Origin: Nocardia nova SH22a
GTDB lineage: Bacteria > Actinomycetota > Actinomycetes > Mycobacteriales > Mycobacteriaceae
Direction: 5' to 3'
Assembly (NCBI RefSeq): GCF_000523235.1
Contig: NZ_CP006850.1
Coordinates: 1,178,001-1,242,000, forward strand
Length of the DNA stretch: 64,000 nucleotides
A program made the translations under genes and the position numbers. Below, one piece after another: positions 8,188 to 16,495 of this stretch. The notes beneath the pieces were generated by a model that had not been told where the DNA came from, did not search any database, and saw only the letters and a program-made list of their open reading frames with translations. Within the stretch, counting starts at the first letter, position 1. Every line of letters begins with the position of its first letter.

Positions 8188-8961
8188 ATGGGTTCGGCGG
8201 CGGAGGCGCGAGCCGTGCAGTTGGCGGAACTGCGGCGGCGGATGGCCGCGATTCCGGCGCGCGGCGCCGAGAGTGTGGCGCGCGGTGCTGAGGTCGTGGA
8301 ACAGCCGTCGACGGCCGCCGAACTGCGCGGGGAACGTCTCCCCGTGCCGTCGGCCCTGGCCGGACTCCTGCCCGAGGGGGGAATCCCGAAGGGCTCGGTG
8401 GTGGCGTACTCGGGTGCGGGTTCGCTGCTGACCGGACTGCTGGCCGCGGTGACGGGCGACGGCGGCTATGCCGCGGCGATCGGATTGCCCCGGCTGGGGT
8501 TGCTCGCCGCCGCGGAGATGGGCGCCGATCTGCGGCGGCTGGCCGTGGTGGTCGACCCCGGACCGGACCCGATGGAGATCGCCGCAGTGTTGCTGGATGG
8601 TCTGGATCTGGTGGTGCTAGGTCTGGCCGGTAGATCGGTGCCGCCCAGCCGGACGCGGGTCCTCGCCGCTCGCGCGCGCAGTAAGGGCGCCACCCTGGTG
8701 GTGACGGGAGGGGACTGGAGCGGGCCGGTACTGCGGATCGATTCCAAGGTCGCGGGCTATTCGGGCCTGGGGCGCGGGCGCGGGCGCCTGCGCTCGGTCC
8801 ATCTGGACGTGCGCGTCGACGCCCGGTCCGCGCAGGCACGCACCGGCCGCCTGGATCTGTGCCCGCACAACGGTCGCGTCGAATGGATCGCACCGAAGGC
8901 GGATTCGCCGCGGGCGTCGGCCGCGCCGGTAGTCGAGATCGGCCGCGATGTCGCCTCCTGA
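8188..8961 (+). CDS. imuA': ImuA', accessory protein of the mutagenic mutasome
   Basis: 257 residues, RecA-like fold without a normal P-loop: 'LPEGGIPKGSVVAYSGAGSLLTGLLAAV' occupies the Walker A position but lacks the Lys. The strands 'LRRLAVVVDPGPDPMEIAAVLLDGLDLVVLG' and the 'RVLAARARSKGATLVVTGG' segment are typical of actinobacterial ImuA' (Rv3395c-like). In mycobacteria this protein works with ImuB and DnaE2 in damage-induced translesion synthesis and binds ImuB through its C-terminus. The ATG at 8188 is close behind a GCGAGG. A LexA box at 8101 precedes it. Unlike the usual tight imuA'-imuB coupling, 297 bp separate it from imuB here. Confidence 0.85.
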   Translation: MGSAAEARAVQLAELRRRMAAIPARGAESVARGAEVVEQPSTAAELRGERLPVPSALAGLLPEGGIPKGSVVAYSGAGSLLTGLLAAVTGDGGYAAAIGLPRLGLLAAAEMGADLRRLAVVVDPGPDPMEIAAVLLDGLDLVVLGLAGRSVPPSRTRVLAARARSKGATLVVTGGDWSGPVLRIDSKVAGYSGLGRGRGRLRSVHLDVRVDARSAQARTGRLDLCPHNGRVEWIAPKADSPRASAAPVVEIGRDVAS

Positions 8962-9258
8962 GCACCCCGCCACCGGCCGCGCGCACATCCCTTCGCCGAC
9001 ACGATCGCCGGGCGGTACCGGTATCCGGGGTTCGTGCTTTGTCAGGGTGCGGCGGCCTCGGGGCAGTGCCCGAGGACTGATCCGTTCGCCGAATCATGCT
9101 GGTATTCGGGCGCTGGTCGGGTATCGGTGCCTTGCCGGGGTAGGAGTGTCGCGGTCCTGTGGTCGTGACCGCGAATTGGTTCGCCCGCCGAATCATGCTG
9201 ACGCTCAGGAGGTTTTGCGATCCCTGGGCGCTGCGGCGGTCCCGGCGATATCCGGGTC
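8962..9258. other. 297-bp spacer between imuA' and imuB with short repeats
   Basis: No convincing gene. The 15-mer CGCCGAATCATGCTG occurs at 9087-9101 and again at 9186-9200 (99 bp apart), each preceded by a GTTCG-containing stretch, and GGTATCCGGGGTTCGTG (about 9018) resembles ATATCCGGGTCGTG (about 9247). The segment looks like degenerate duplications. No LexA box was found in it, so imuB probably depends on the imuA' promoter unless a cryptic one lies here. Confidence 0.5.
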
Positions 9259-10887
9259 GTGCCGCTCCCCGGCGGTGTCGCGGTGAAGCGGCCGGGCTTC
9301 CGGGTCTTGGCGGTGTGGTGTCCCGATTGGCCCGCCGTCGCGGCGGCGGCCGCGGCCGATATCGCTCCGCTGCGGCCGGTGGTGGTGCTGCACGCGAATC
9401 GGGTGGTGGCCTGTTCGGCGGCGGCGCGCGAGGCCGGGGTGCGGCGCGGGCTGACCAGGCGGGAGGCGCAGGCGCGGTGCCCGGAACTACATGTGGCGCA
9501 GTCCGATCCGGATCGTGACGCGCGGCTGTTCGAACCGGTGGTGACGGCGGTGGACGAGACCGTGCCGGGAGTCGAGGTCCTGCGTCCGGGGCTGCTGGTG
9601 CTCGGCGCGCGCGGTGCCGCCCGCTATTTCGGTTCCGAGGAACAGGCCGCCGAACGCCTGGTCGACGCGGTCGCCGCGACCGGGGTGGAATGCCGGATCG
9701 GGATCGCCGACGAACTGTCGGCCGCGGTGATCGCCGCCCGCCGCGCGCAGATCGTCGCATCCGGTGCGGCCGCGAATTTCCTGGCGCCGCTTCCGGTGGG
9801 TGAACTGGCCGTCGAACCCGCTCTGGCGCCGCCGGAACGCGGCGAACTGGTGGACCTGTTGCGCCGCTTGGGTTTACGCCGCATCGGTGATTTCGCCGCG
9901 CTCACGCCCGCCGAGGTCGCCTCCCGTTTCGGCGCCGATGCCATCCGCGCCCACCGCTGCGCCCGCGCGGAACCCGAGCGCCCGCCCTCGGCAGCCCCGC
10001 CCGCCCCGGACCTGGTGGTCGAGTATCACTGCGATCCGCCGATCGAACGGGTCGACGCCGCCGCGTTCGCGGGCCGCATGCTCGCCGCCCGGCTGCACGA
10101 CCGGCTGTCGGCGGCCGCGATGGCCTGCACCCGGCTCGCGGTGCACGCCGAGACCGGCGACGGGGAACACCTGTCGAGAATCTGGCGCTGTGCGCAGCCG
10201 CTGACCCCGGAGACCACCGCCGACCGGGTGCGCTGGCAGCTGGACGGCTGGCTCACCCACCGCGCGCTGACCCGTCGCACCGACGGCGGAAATCACGACG
10301 AGGCAAGCGATTCCGGCTCCCCGATCACCCTGTTGCGGCTGGAGCCGGTCGAGGTGGTGACGGCGGGCGCGCTGCAACTCGGGCTCTGGGGCGGTGTGGG
10401 CGAGGAGGAACAGCGCGCCCGCCGCGCCCTGGTCCGGGTGCAGGGCCTGCTCGGCGGCGAGGCGGTGCGGATCGGCGTGCGCAGCGGCGGCCGCGGTCCC
10501 GTCGAAAGCGTCACCCTCGTGACCTTCGGCGAGGAGGCGATACCCGCCACCGACCCCGACCAGCCCTGGCCCGGTCGGCTACCGCAACCGGCCCCCGTGG
10601 TGGTGCTGTCCAATCTTCCTGAAGTCCGGCTGGAAGCTGTTGCCGGACAAGTGGTCTGGGTCACCGAGCGGGGCGTGTTCACCGCGGAACCGGCCGTATT
10701 GCACTGGGGCAACCGATCGTGGCGGATCATCGGCTGGGCGGGTCCGTGGCTGGTGGACGAACGATGGTGGGGCACCGGAGATTCCGGCGAAACCGTCCGC
10801 GCCCAGATACTTCTCGACGAGCAGGAACGCGCGCTACTGCTGCTGGGGTACGAGCAGGTCTGGCACGTGGAGGGCCTCTACGAGTGA
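9259..10887 (+). CDS. imuB: ImuB, Y-family polymerase-like mutasome hub
   Basis: 542 residues, related to Y-family polymerases (Rv3394c-like). The N-terminal metal-binding Asp of the family motif is lost ('RVLAVWCPDWPAV'), as expected for ImuB, which is a scaffold rather than a polymerase; a 'AVDET' at about 98-101 remains at the position of the second acidic motif. The beta-clamp-binding motif is visible as QLGLWG at 373-378. In the family, ImuB links the clamp, ImuA' and DnaE2. The start is uncertain: GTG 9259 is the longest, and GTG 9283 just before 'KRPGFRVLAVW' would be eight residues shorter; neither has a clear ribosome-binding site. dnaE2 follows 9 kb downstream on the same strand. 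Confidence 0.88.
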   Translation: MPLPGGVAVKRPGFRVLAVWCPDWPAVAAAAAADIAPLRPVVVLHANRVVACSAAAREAGVRRGLTRREAQARCPELHVAQSDPDRDARLFEPVVTAVDETVPGVEVLRPGLLVLGARGAARYFGSEEQAAERLVDAVAATGVECRIGIADELSAAVIAARRAQIVASGAAANFLAPLPVGELAVEPALAPPERGELVDLLRRLGLRRIGDFAALTPAEVASRFGADAIRAHRCARAEPERPPSAAPPAPDLVVEYHCDPPIERVDAAAFAGRMLAARLHDRLSAAAMACTRLAVHAETGDGEHLSRIWRCAQPLTPETTADRVRWQLDGWLTHRALTRRTDGGNHDEASDSGSPITLLRLEPVEVVTAGALQLGLWGGVGEEEQRARRALVRVQGLLGGEAVRIGVRSGGRGPVESVTLVTFGEEAIPATDPDQPWPGRLPQPAPVVVLSNLPEVRLEAVAGQVVWVTERGVFTAEPAVLHWGNRSWRIIGWAGPWLVDERWWGTGDSGETVRAQILLDEQERALLLLGYEQVWHVEGLYE

Positions 10888-10946
10888 CGGTGCGGCGCGC
10901 AGCACGCGTGACAACCGGCACTGTGGAGGTCGCGGCGCGGTGAGCG

Positions 10947-11141
10947 TCAGCGGCGCCAGTGCAGCAGCCGGTAGAAGTTCAGGTCGTACCCCCAGCCGAA
11001 GGCCCTCGGCGTGAACAGTCGCGGATCGTCCGGATTCCACATCCGGGCGCGCATCCGGGCCCGGGTGGGCCGCCGCCAGTCGTAGGGCATTCCGAGTGCT
11101 TTGCCCTGTGGTTCGGGGATGCGCTCGTCGGGCTCGGTCAT
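10947..11141 (-). CDS. Small DUF5808-type protein
   Basis: 64 residues, MTEPDERIPEPQ... The C-terminal half 'NPDDPRLFTPRAFGWGYDLNF' matches the short DUF5808 motif (N-P-D-D-P-R-x-F-x-P-(K/R)-x-x-G-W-G-x-x-x-N-F), found alone or as a tail in many actinobacterial proteins; its role is unknown. The ATG at 11141 has AAGGGA five bases upstream, deciding against the longer open frame. It faces away from the hydrolase at 11272 and is convergent with imuB across 59 bp. Confidence 0.75.
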   Translation of the reverse strand: MTEPDERIPEPQGKALGMPYDWRRPTRARMRARMWNPDDPRLFTPRAFGWGYDLNFYRLLHWRR

Positions 11142-11271
11142 GGAAGTCCCTTCGCTCGATCGCTGTCCGGTTACCACCGACTCTACGGCGCGCGCCGGAT
11201 ACCGACCGCGCACTATGGAACACCCCACAGGCAGCGGCGGCCGGGCTCGCGGCGACGTATTCTGGCTGATC

Positions 11272-12039
11272 GTGGAAACGAACGTCGTGCAGGTGCCGTT
11301 GGCGGGTGTGCGGATCGCCTACCGTGACTCCGGAATCGCGGCGGTATCGTCTCCCCTCTCGGACGTCCCGGTGCTGCTCGTGCACGGTATGGGCGGTGAC
11401 GGGCACACCTGGGACCGGTTCGCCACCGCGCTGATCCGCTCGGGTCGCCGCGTCATCGTTCCCGATCTGCGCGGACACGGCCGCAGTGAGCGCACCGCCA
11501 CCTATCCGTTCGACGAATTCGGCGCGGATCTGCTGCGGTTGTGTGAGCGCCTGGAGCTGACCACCGTCGACCTGGTCGGCCATTCCCTGGGCGGCTACGC
11601 CTGTTCGTGGCTGGCGATCGAGCGCCCGGACCTGGTGCGGCGGCTGGTACTCGAGGAACAGCCGCTCCCGCTGCGCTCCGATGCCGAACAGCTCACGCTC
11701 ACCAGGCGTTTGCCATCGCTGCCGGAACTGTGGCACGCCACCACCAGCCTCATCCGTCATCCCCGGGCGGTCCTGGCCTACGACCGGTCGATGACCGCAC
11801 CGGCGCTCGAACAGTTCCGCACACCGCATCCGCAGTGGTGGGAGGGGCTGGCGAACATCACCGCTCCCACCCTGATGTTGCGCGGCGGTCCCGGCGGCTT
11901 GGTCGATCCGGAGAGACTGGAGACCTTCGTCGCTCAGGTGCCGGACTGCCGGGTCCGAAGTTTCACCTGCGGTCACAGTGTCCACCGCGACCGATACCGG
12001 GAGTTCGCGGCCGCGGTGCTTCCGTTCCTGGGGCCATGA
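11272..12039 (+). CDS. Alpha/beta hydrolase
   Basis: 255 residues. Canonical fold markers: 'VLLVHGMGGDGHTWDRF' (oxyanion hole), 'VPDLRGHGRSERT', nucleophile elbow 'GHSLGGYA' (Ser), and a terminal 'CGHSVHRD' supplying the His. The GTG at 11272 begins 'METNVVQVPLAGVRIAYRDSG', the usual first strands of the family; the longer frame upstream has no ribosome-binding site. It overlaps the next gene by ATGA, so the two are co-translated. The specific substrate cannot be read from the sequence; esterase, epoxide hydrolase and C-C hydrolase remain possible. Confidence 0.8.
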   Translation: METNVVQVPLAGVRIAYRDSGIAAVSSPLSDVPVLLVHGMGGDGHTWDRFATALIRSGRRVIVPDLRGHGRSERTATYPFDEFGADLLRLCERLELTTVDLVGHSLGGYACSWLAIERPDLVRRLVLEEQPLPLRSDAEQLTLTRRLPSLPELWHATTSLIRHPRAVLAYDRSMTAPALEQFRTPHPQWWEGLANITAPTLMLRGGPGGLVDPERLETFVAQVPDCRVRSFTCGHSVHRDRYREFAAAVLPFLGP

Positions 12040-12953
12040 GCGGCTTCGAGGGAATGACGTGCTCGGCGGCGGCCCTCGATATTCCGTTGCCCGGCAGTGC
12101 GACCCGGGTCGGCGGCTGGCTGTGTGTGGAACATCCCGGCGCCTGGGGCCGTGATGTCATCGGCGATGCGGTGCTGGGCGCGGAACTGACCGCCGAACTG
12201 GCCGTCCGCACCAAGGCCGCCAGGGTTCGCCCCACTCTGATCCGCCGCCCCGGCCGCAGCGAATTCACCGGTGCGCGAACGGTTCTGCTGGCCGCCAGCC
12301 GCCCGCACGGCTCGTGGTGCGAACGCCTGGAGATCACCGACCTGAAGCAACTGCTCGATATCGATCTGGAGCTGCTGAACGGCCCGCCACCGGGAATCGG
12401 TGTGCCGGTGACCGATCCGGTGACCCTGGTCTGCGCGCACGGCAAACGTGACCAGTGCTGTGCCCGGCTCGGCCGCCCGATCGCGGCCCGCCTCGCCGCG
12501 GAATATCCGGAGCTGGTGTGGGAGTGCTCGCACACCGGCGGCCATCGCTTCGCGCCCGCGATGGTGGTGCTGCCGTGGGGACTGACCTACGGCCGGGTCG
12601 ACGGTGACTCGGCGGTGCGGGCGGTGGCGCATACACACAGGAGTGCGTTGTCGCTGAATGGTTTTCGCGGTCGAAGCTGCGGTTCACCGATCGAGCAGGT
12701 CGCCGAGATAGCGGTGCGGGAACGGGTTTCGGCCGCACTCGACGACCTCACCGCCACCGAGTACACCGGCGCGGACGTGACCGGGGATCCGGCCGCTATC
12801 ACCGCCGCCGCGCGGGTGGTCCACCGCGACGGCCGCCGTTGGTTCGTCACCGCACGGTCGGTGGACTATCCGCCGCGGCAGGCTAGCTGCGGCGCGAAAC
12901 CCAAACCGGCGAAAGCGCTTGTCGTGACCGATATTCGCGTCATCGAGGAGTGA
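12036..12953 (+). CDS. Sucrase/ferredoxin-like (thioredoxin-fold Fe-S) protein
   Basis: 305 residues of the Suc_Fer-like family. Key features are 'VCAHGKRDQCCARLGRPIA' (Cys pair) and 'WECSHTGGHRFAPAMVVLPWGLTYGRV', the characteristic C...H-T-G-G-H-R-F/A-P signature for a thioredoxin-like ferredoxin with a C-x-n-C/H cluster, plus an early Cys ('MTCSAAALD'). Probably a cytosolic [2Fe-2S] electron carrier. ATG overlaps the stop of the alpha/beta hydrolase gene (ATGA). It is convergent with the SDR gene with no spacer between the stops. The electron partner is unknown. Confidence 0.8.
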   Translation: MSGFEGMTCSAAALDIPLPGSATRVGGWLCVEHPGAWGRDVIGDAVLGAELTAELAVRTKAARVRPTLIRRPGRSEFTGARTVLLAASRPHGSWCERLEITDLKQLLDIDLELLNGPPPGIGVPVTDPVTLVCAHGKRDQCCARLGRPIAARLAAEYPELVWECSHTGGHRFAPAMVVLPWGLTYGRVDGDSAVRAVAHTHRSALSLNGFRGRSCGSPIEQVAEIAVRERVSAALDDLTATEYTGADVTGDPAAITAAARVVHRDGRRWFVTARSVDYPPRQASCGAKPKPAKALVVTDIRVIEE

Positions 12954-13922
12954 TCACCAGTAGGTGCCGGGTACCAGCCGGGCGGCACGGCGCAGCGTCG
13001 ATCGCGTGACCCGACCGGCGGTCGACGGCGCGCGGCGCGGTTTCGGCAGCGGCGCGGGCACATTCGGTGTGGTCTCCGGCGCGGCCTCGCCCTTAGCGGC
13101 GGGGGAGTCCGGCAGCGCCCGGTAGTACCGGTGCAGCACCCGATCCTTGATCCGCGGCGCGAACAGCGTCCCGTACTCTGCCAGGGTGCCCAGCGGCACA
13201 TCGATGCGCCGGGGCCGCTCGCTCAGGGCCCGCACGATGGTGGCCGCCGCCCACTCCGGCGATTCCGAGGGGCCCTGATCGCCACTGGGCGCGATCATCG
13301 GCGTCCGTACCAGCGGCATGTGGATGGTGGTGAAGGTGATGTTGTCCGACAGCATTTCGGCCGCGGTGACCTCGGCGAACTTGTCCAGGGCGGCCTTGCT
13401 GGCGAGATAGGCGGCGAACCGGGGCGTCGCGACCTGCACTCCGGCACTCGAGATGTTCACGATGTGACCGAACCTGCGCTCGCGCATCTGCGGCAGCAGG
13501 GCCAGCGTCATCCGCACCGCGCCGAAGTAGTTGACCGCCATGGTCCGCTCGAAATCGTGCAGCCGGTCGGTGGAGCGGTGCACCGCGCGGCGGATGGACC
13601 GCCCGGCATTGTTGACCAGCATGTCGACATGGCCGTGGGTGTCGAGGATGGTCTTCACGGTGTGGTCCACCGATTCGGAATCGGTGACATCGCACTGATA
13701 GGCGTAGGCCCGCCCGCCCTCGGCGGTGATCTCCGCGACCACCGCGTTCAGTTCCTCGGCGCGCCGCGCGAGCAGCAGCACCACCGCGCCCTTGGCGGCC
13801 ACCGCACTCGCCGCCGCCCGTCCGATGCCGGAGGAGGCGCCGGTGATGACGACGTGTTTCCCGGCCAGATCCCGGTCGGCCCGTCGACGGGCCGCATTTC
13901 CGGTGGCGTGTTTGTCCGACAT
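12954..13922 (-). CDS. Short-chain dehydrogenase/reductase
   Basis: 322 residues. Rossmann motif 'VVITGASSGIGRAAA' near residue 24, 'NNAGRS', catalytic Ser-Tyr-Lys in 'NISSAG' and 'YLASK'. The C-terminal ~60 residues are Pro/Arg/Lys-rich and lie beyond the usual SDR core, so the protein may be membrane-associated, as seen in SDRs acting on fatty or lipid substrates. The ATG at 13922 has AAGGGAG about 5 bases upstream. Two palindromes lie in the 195-bp divergent gap toward the small gene at 14118, pointing to repression by a TetR-type regulator not encoded in this window. The substrate is unknown. Confidence 0.85.
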   Translation of the reverse strand: MSDKHATGNAARRRADRDLAGKHVVITGASSGIGRAAASAVAAKGAVVLLLARRAEELNAVVAEITAEGGRAYAYQCDVTDSESVDHTVKTILDTHGHVDMLVNNAGRSIRRAVHRSTDRLHDFERTMAVNYFGAVRMTLALLPQMRERRFGHIVNISSAGVQVATPRFAAYLASKAALDKFAEVTAAEMLSDNITFTTIHMPLVRTPMIAPSGDQGPSESPEWAAATIVRALSERPRRIDVPLGTLAEYGTLFAPRIKDRVLHRYYRALPDSPAAKGEAAPETTPNVPAPLPKPRRAPSTAGRVTRSTLRRAARLVPGTYW

Positions 13923-13955
13923 CGCTGCTCCCTTGCAGGTCCGATTTCCTCCGAA

Positions 13956-13971
13956 CTTACTCCAAAGTAAG
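13956..13971. promoter_or_regulatory. Inverted repeat, likely TetR-type operator of the SDR gene
   Basis: CTTACTCCAAAGTAAG: 6-bp arms around CCAA, 34 bp before the SDR start codon. On the minus strand it lies between TTGGCA and TAAGTT (18-bp spacing), so it would overlap a plausible promoter. Arms of this type are common TetR-family operators. Confidence 0.55.
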
Positions 13972-14012
13972 ATAGCCTGCCAAGGGGCGGGATCACATTC
14001 GTGCGACGGATT

Positions 14013-14034
14013 GCCTACCTCTCGAGAGGTAGGC
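14013..14034. promoter_or_regulatory. Perfect 22-bp palindrome
   Basis: The arms are GCCTACCTCTC and GAGAGGTAGGC, with no spacer and no mismatch. It lies in the middle of the divergent region between the SDR gene and the small gene at 14118. It is too AT-poor and isolated from any U-run to be a terminator, so a dimeric repressor site is the best guess. Confidence 0.55.
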
Positions 14035-14117
14035 GACGTCATCCCGCCGGGCGATCCGGCCGGGAGCTTTCCCGGTCATGCTGGGAGTGTTCGGATATTC
14101 GTGAGAGCCGGAAGGGG

Positions 14118-14309
14118 ATGACGGTGGGTCTGTGGAAAACGCTGCGCGAGCGGTCGGCGGCCAGGTACGCGAAGGCCGAGGCGGAAGGCTATGCGAAGGC
14201 GGTCGCGGCCGGTGCCTCCGAATCGGAGGCGAAGGCCGCGGGCGAGCGGGCGGCGCGCCGCAGTCGCCGTCGGCGCCGCATCCTGTTGTCGGGTGCCGGG
14301 CACGGCTGA
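14118..14309 (+). CDS. Small basic Ala/Glu-rich protein, function unknown
   Basis: 63 residues beginning 'MTVGLWKTLRER'. It contains an internally repetitive amphipathic helix ('ARYAKAEAEGYAKAVAAGAS', then 'ESEAKAAGERAA') and ends in a run of eight basic residues with one Ser inside (RRSRRRRRR-like) followed by 'ILLSGAGHG'. GAAGGGG is just upstream of the ATG. It has no recognised family. It may bind nucleic acid or acidic lipid through the Arg cluster. It is divergent from the SDR and convergent, with no gap, with the MHS transporter. Confidence 0.6.
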   Translation: MTVGLWKTLRERSAARYAKAEAEGYAKAVAAGASESEAKAAGERAARRSRRRRRILLSGAGHG

Positions 14310-15656
14310 TCAGGCGGTGAGGCGGTCGTCCTCGCTGATGAACAATGTCGCGATCACACTGATCACCGCCGTCGCCACCAGATAACCGCAGGCCAGCCAG
14401 GGCGTCTTACCGCCCACGGCAATGAGCGCCGTGACGATCATCGGGGTGATGCCCGAGGCGTAGATCCCGGAGACCTGGTACACGAACGACAACCCCGTGT
14501 ACCGGACCTCGGGCGGGTACAGACCGGCGTACAACGTGCCCTGCGCACCGTAGAACAGGGCGTGCGCCACCCCGAACACCGCGATGATCGCGATCGTGAA
14601 GACCACGATGTTTCCGGTCTCGAACAGCGCGAACACCGGATACACCAGCACCCCGTAGGCGGCGATACCCGCGATGTAGACCCGTCGCGGGCCGTATCGA
14701 TCGGTCAGATTCCCCGACACCGGGATGAGCACGGCCATCACCAGTGCCGCCAGCGTCACCGCGAGCAGTACCGGCACCTGCCGGAAGCCGAGATGTCCGG
14801 TCGCGAAGCTGATCGCGAACACACCCCAGGTGTTGAACGCCGCGCCCTCACCCCAGCGCGAGAGCAGTCCGAGCACGGTGTTGCGACGGCTGCGCGCGTT
14901 CCGGAACAGTTCCACCACAGGAACTTTCGAGATCCGATTGAGCCGGTCGATCTCCCGGAACGCCGGGGTCTCGTCGATCTTGAGCCGCACGATCACACCG
15001 ATCAGCACCAGGAAGACGCTGGCGCCGAACGCGATTCGCCACCCGTAGTTCAGGAATGCCTGCTCGCTGAGCGTCGAGCGCAACAGCGCGAAAACCCCGG
15101 TGCCCAAAGCGAGTCCGAGCGCCAATCCGATCTGCGGATAACTGCCGAACCGGCCGACCTTCTTACGCGGACTGTGCTCCACGGCCAGCAGGACCGCACC
15201 GGCCCATTCCCCGCCGAGGGCGAACCCCTGCAGAATCCGCAAGGCCAGCAACAGGATCGGCGCCGCCACCCCGATCGCCGCGCTCGTGGGCAGCACGCCC
15301 ATCAACGCGGTGGATCCGCCCATGATCGCCATGGTCAGCGCGAGGGTGCGCTTGCGGCCGATGCGATCACCGATATGGCCGAAGACCAGCCCGCCGATCG
15401 GGCGCATCACGAACCCGACCGCGAAGGTCGCGAACGACAACATGGTCCCGACGAACGCACTGGTGTCCGGGAAGAACAAGGTGTTGAACACCAGCCCGGC
15501 GGCGGTCGAGTAGAGGAAGAAGTCGTACCACTCGACGGTGGTCCCGATCAGACTCGCCGCGACCGCCGTGCGCGTGTCGGCGGTACCGAGCCGTTGCTGT
15601 GGTTCGTGTCCCGTGGAGCGCTCGGCGGTTACCGGCGTGGACTCCAGAAGCGACAT
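14310..15656 (-). CDS. MFS transporter, metabolite:H+ symporter (MHS) family
   Basis: 448 residues, 12 transmembrane segments. The MHS signature is clear: 'IGTTVEWYDFFLYSTAAGLVF' at TM1, 'RPIGGLVFGHIGDRIGRKRTL' (motif A) between TM2 and TM3, and 'RILQGFALGGEWAGAVLLAVEH'. Family members (ProP, KgtP, ShiA) import osmolytes, dicarboxylates or shikimate by proton symport; the substrate here is not determinable. The ATG at 15656 has AAAGGGA upstream; the longer frame to 15698 is not supported. It appears monocistronic. Confidence 0.88.
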   Translation of the reverse strand: MSLLESTPVTAERSTGHEPQQRLGTADTRTAVAASLIGTTVEWYDFFLYSTAAGLVFNTLFFPDTSAFVGTMLSFATFAVGFVMRPIGGLVFGHIGDRIGRKRTLALTMAIMGGSTALMGVLPTSAAIGVAAPILLLALRILQGFALGGEWAGAVLLAVEHSPRKKVGRFGSYPQIGLALGLALGTGVFALLRSTLSEQAFLNYGWRIAFGASVFLVLIGVIVRLKIDETPAFREIDRLNRISKVPVVELFRNARSRRNTVLGLLSRWGEGAAFNTWGVFAISFATGHLGFRQVPVLLAVTLAALVMAVLIPVSGNLTDRYGPRRVYIAGIAAYGVLVYPVFALFETGNIVVFTIAIIAVFGVAHALFYGAQGTLYAGLYPPEVRYTGLSFVYQVSGIYASGITPMIVTALIAVGGKTPWLACGYLVATAVISVIATLFISEDDRLTA

Positions 15657-15778
15657 GGGGTCCCTTTCCCTCACCGTCGGATTGGCCGTGGCGACCATAG
15701 TTCGGCGGCTGTACCTGCGGAAAGGGTTCTAATCAGCCGGATTTCAGGAGTGCGGCGACGGGGCGTGGATCACACCCG

Positions 15779-16495
15779 TCAGTCCACCTCGTCCAGTGCC
15801 GACAGCGCCGCGCTCGCCGCGAGTCCGGCCAGGCAACCGGGGAAGCAGTCGCGATGGACCTCCCACAACTTCCGGGCGCAGTCTCGTTCGAGGTGAGTGG
15901 GTTCCCACGTGCAGTCGTTCAGCGGCGGCGATGTCAGCGCATATGATTCCGTCGTTCCGGCCCGCCACAGCCTGGGCGGGGTGACGGTGGCGAAATCGAA
16001 ATCGGCACTGACACGTTCGGGCCGGTCATCGACGTGCGCGAGGTCGAATACGATGACGGCCGTCGCATCCAGCCCCGCAGCGATCGCGAGTGCGTATCCG
16101 ACCGGATCGCGCGTCCCTTCGGGCGGGCGCAGCGTGCACCGCCAGCGAAGGCCCAGATGATAAGCGAAACACTGTATTTCGAGATCGTGCCGGACGGTGT
16201 CAGGACCCGATATCTCGGGCCGCACCAGACCGACAGCTTTCGTGTGCGCGACCGACATGAGTGCCAGCGCACCGGCGACCTCACGTAGAGCAGACGACGC
16301 ACGCATCCTCTCGCTGATTGTGTTCCAGCCCTGCGTGTCTCGGCTCTTCTCGGCAAGCGAGCGGTTGTCGGTTCGCCGAATACGAGTCGGAAGCCGGGGA
16401 TATCCTCCTGCGCTCGGTAGGGAACCGCCGCCGTACGCGATGTCGGCAACAGCCTCCTCGTCCGAACGCCCGGGAATCAGACCGCCATCGCTCAC
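15779..16495 (-). CDS. Hypothetical protein
   Basis: 238 residues starting MSDGGLIPGRSDEE. A helical segment (~75-95, 'SALREVAGALALMSVAHTKAV') is followed by alternating strands ('LEIQCFAYHLGLRWRCTL', 'TAVIVFDLAHVDDRPERVSADFDFATVTPP'). No recognised domain. The GTG at 16495 has GGGAGAG upstream and overlaps the TGA of the gene before it (GTGA), so the two are coupled and probably act together. It is not obviously secreted. The region is somewhat less GC-biased than its flanks and next to an XRE/DUF397 locus, typical of accessory DNA. Confidence 0.6.
   Translation of the reverse strand: MSDGGLIPGRSDEEAVADIAYGGGSLPSAGGYPRLPTRIRRTDNRSLAEKSRDTQGWNTISERMRASSALREVAGALALMSVAHTKAVGLVRPEISGPDTVRHDLEIQCFAYHLGLRWRCTLRPPEGTRDPVGYALAIAAGLDATAVIVFDLAHVDDRPERVSADFDFATVTPPRLWRAGTTESYALTSPPLNDCTWEPTHLERDCARKLWEVHRDCFPGCLAGLAASAALSALDEVD

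Noticed and set aside
8117..9760. 547-codon minus-strand frame across imuA' and imuB
   Set aside because: Arg/Pro-rich antisense shadow; the sense frames encode recognised proteins.
10884..10943. 19-codon ORF coupled to the imuB stop (GTGA)
   Set aside because: No ribosome-binding site of its own and no recognisable sequence; too short to support.
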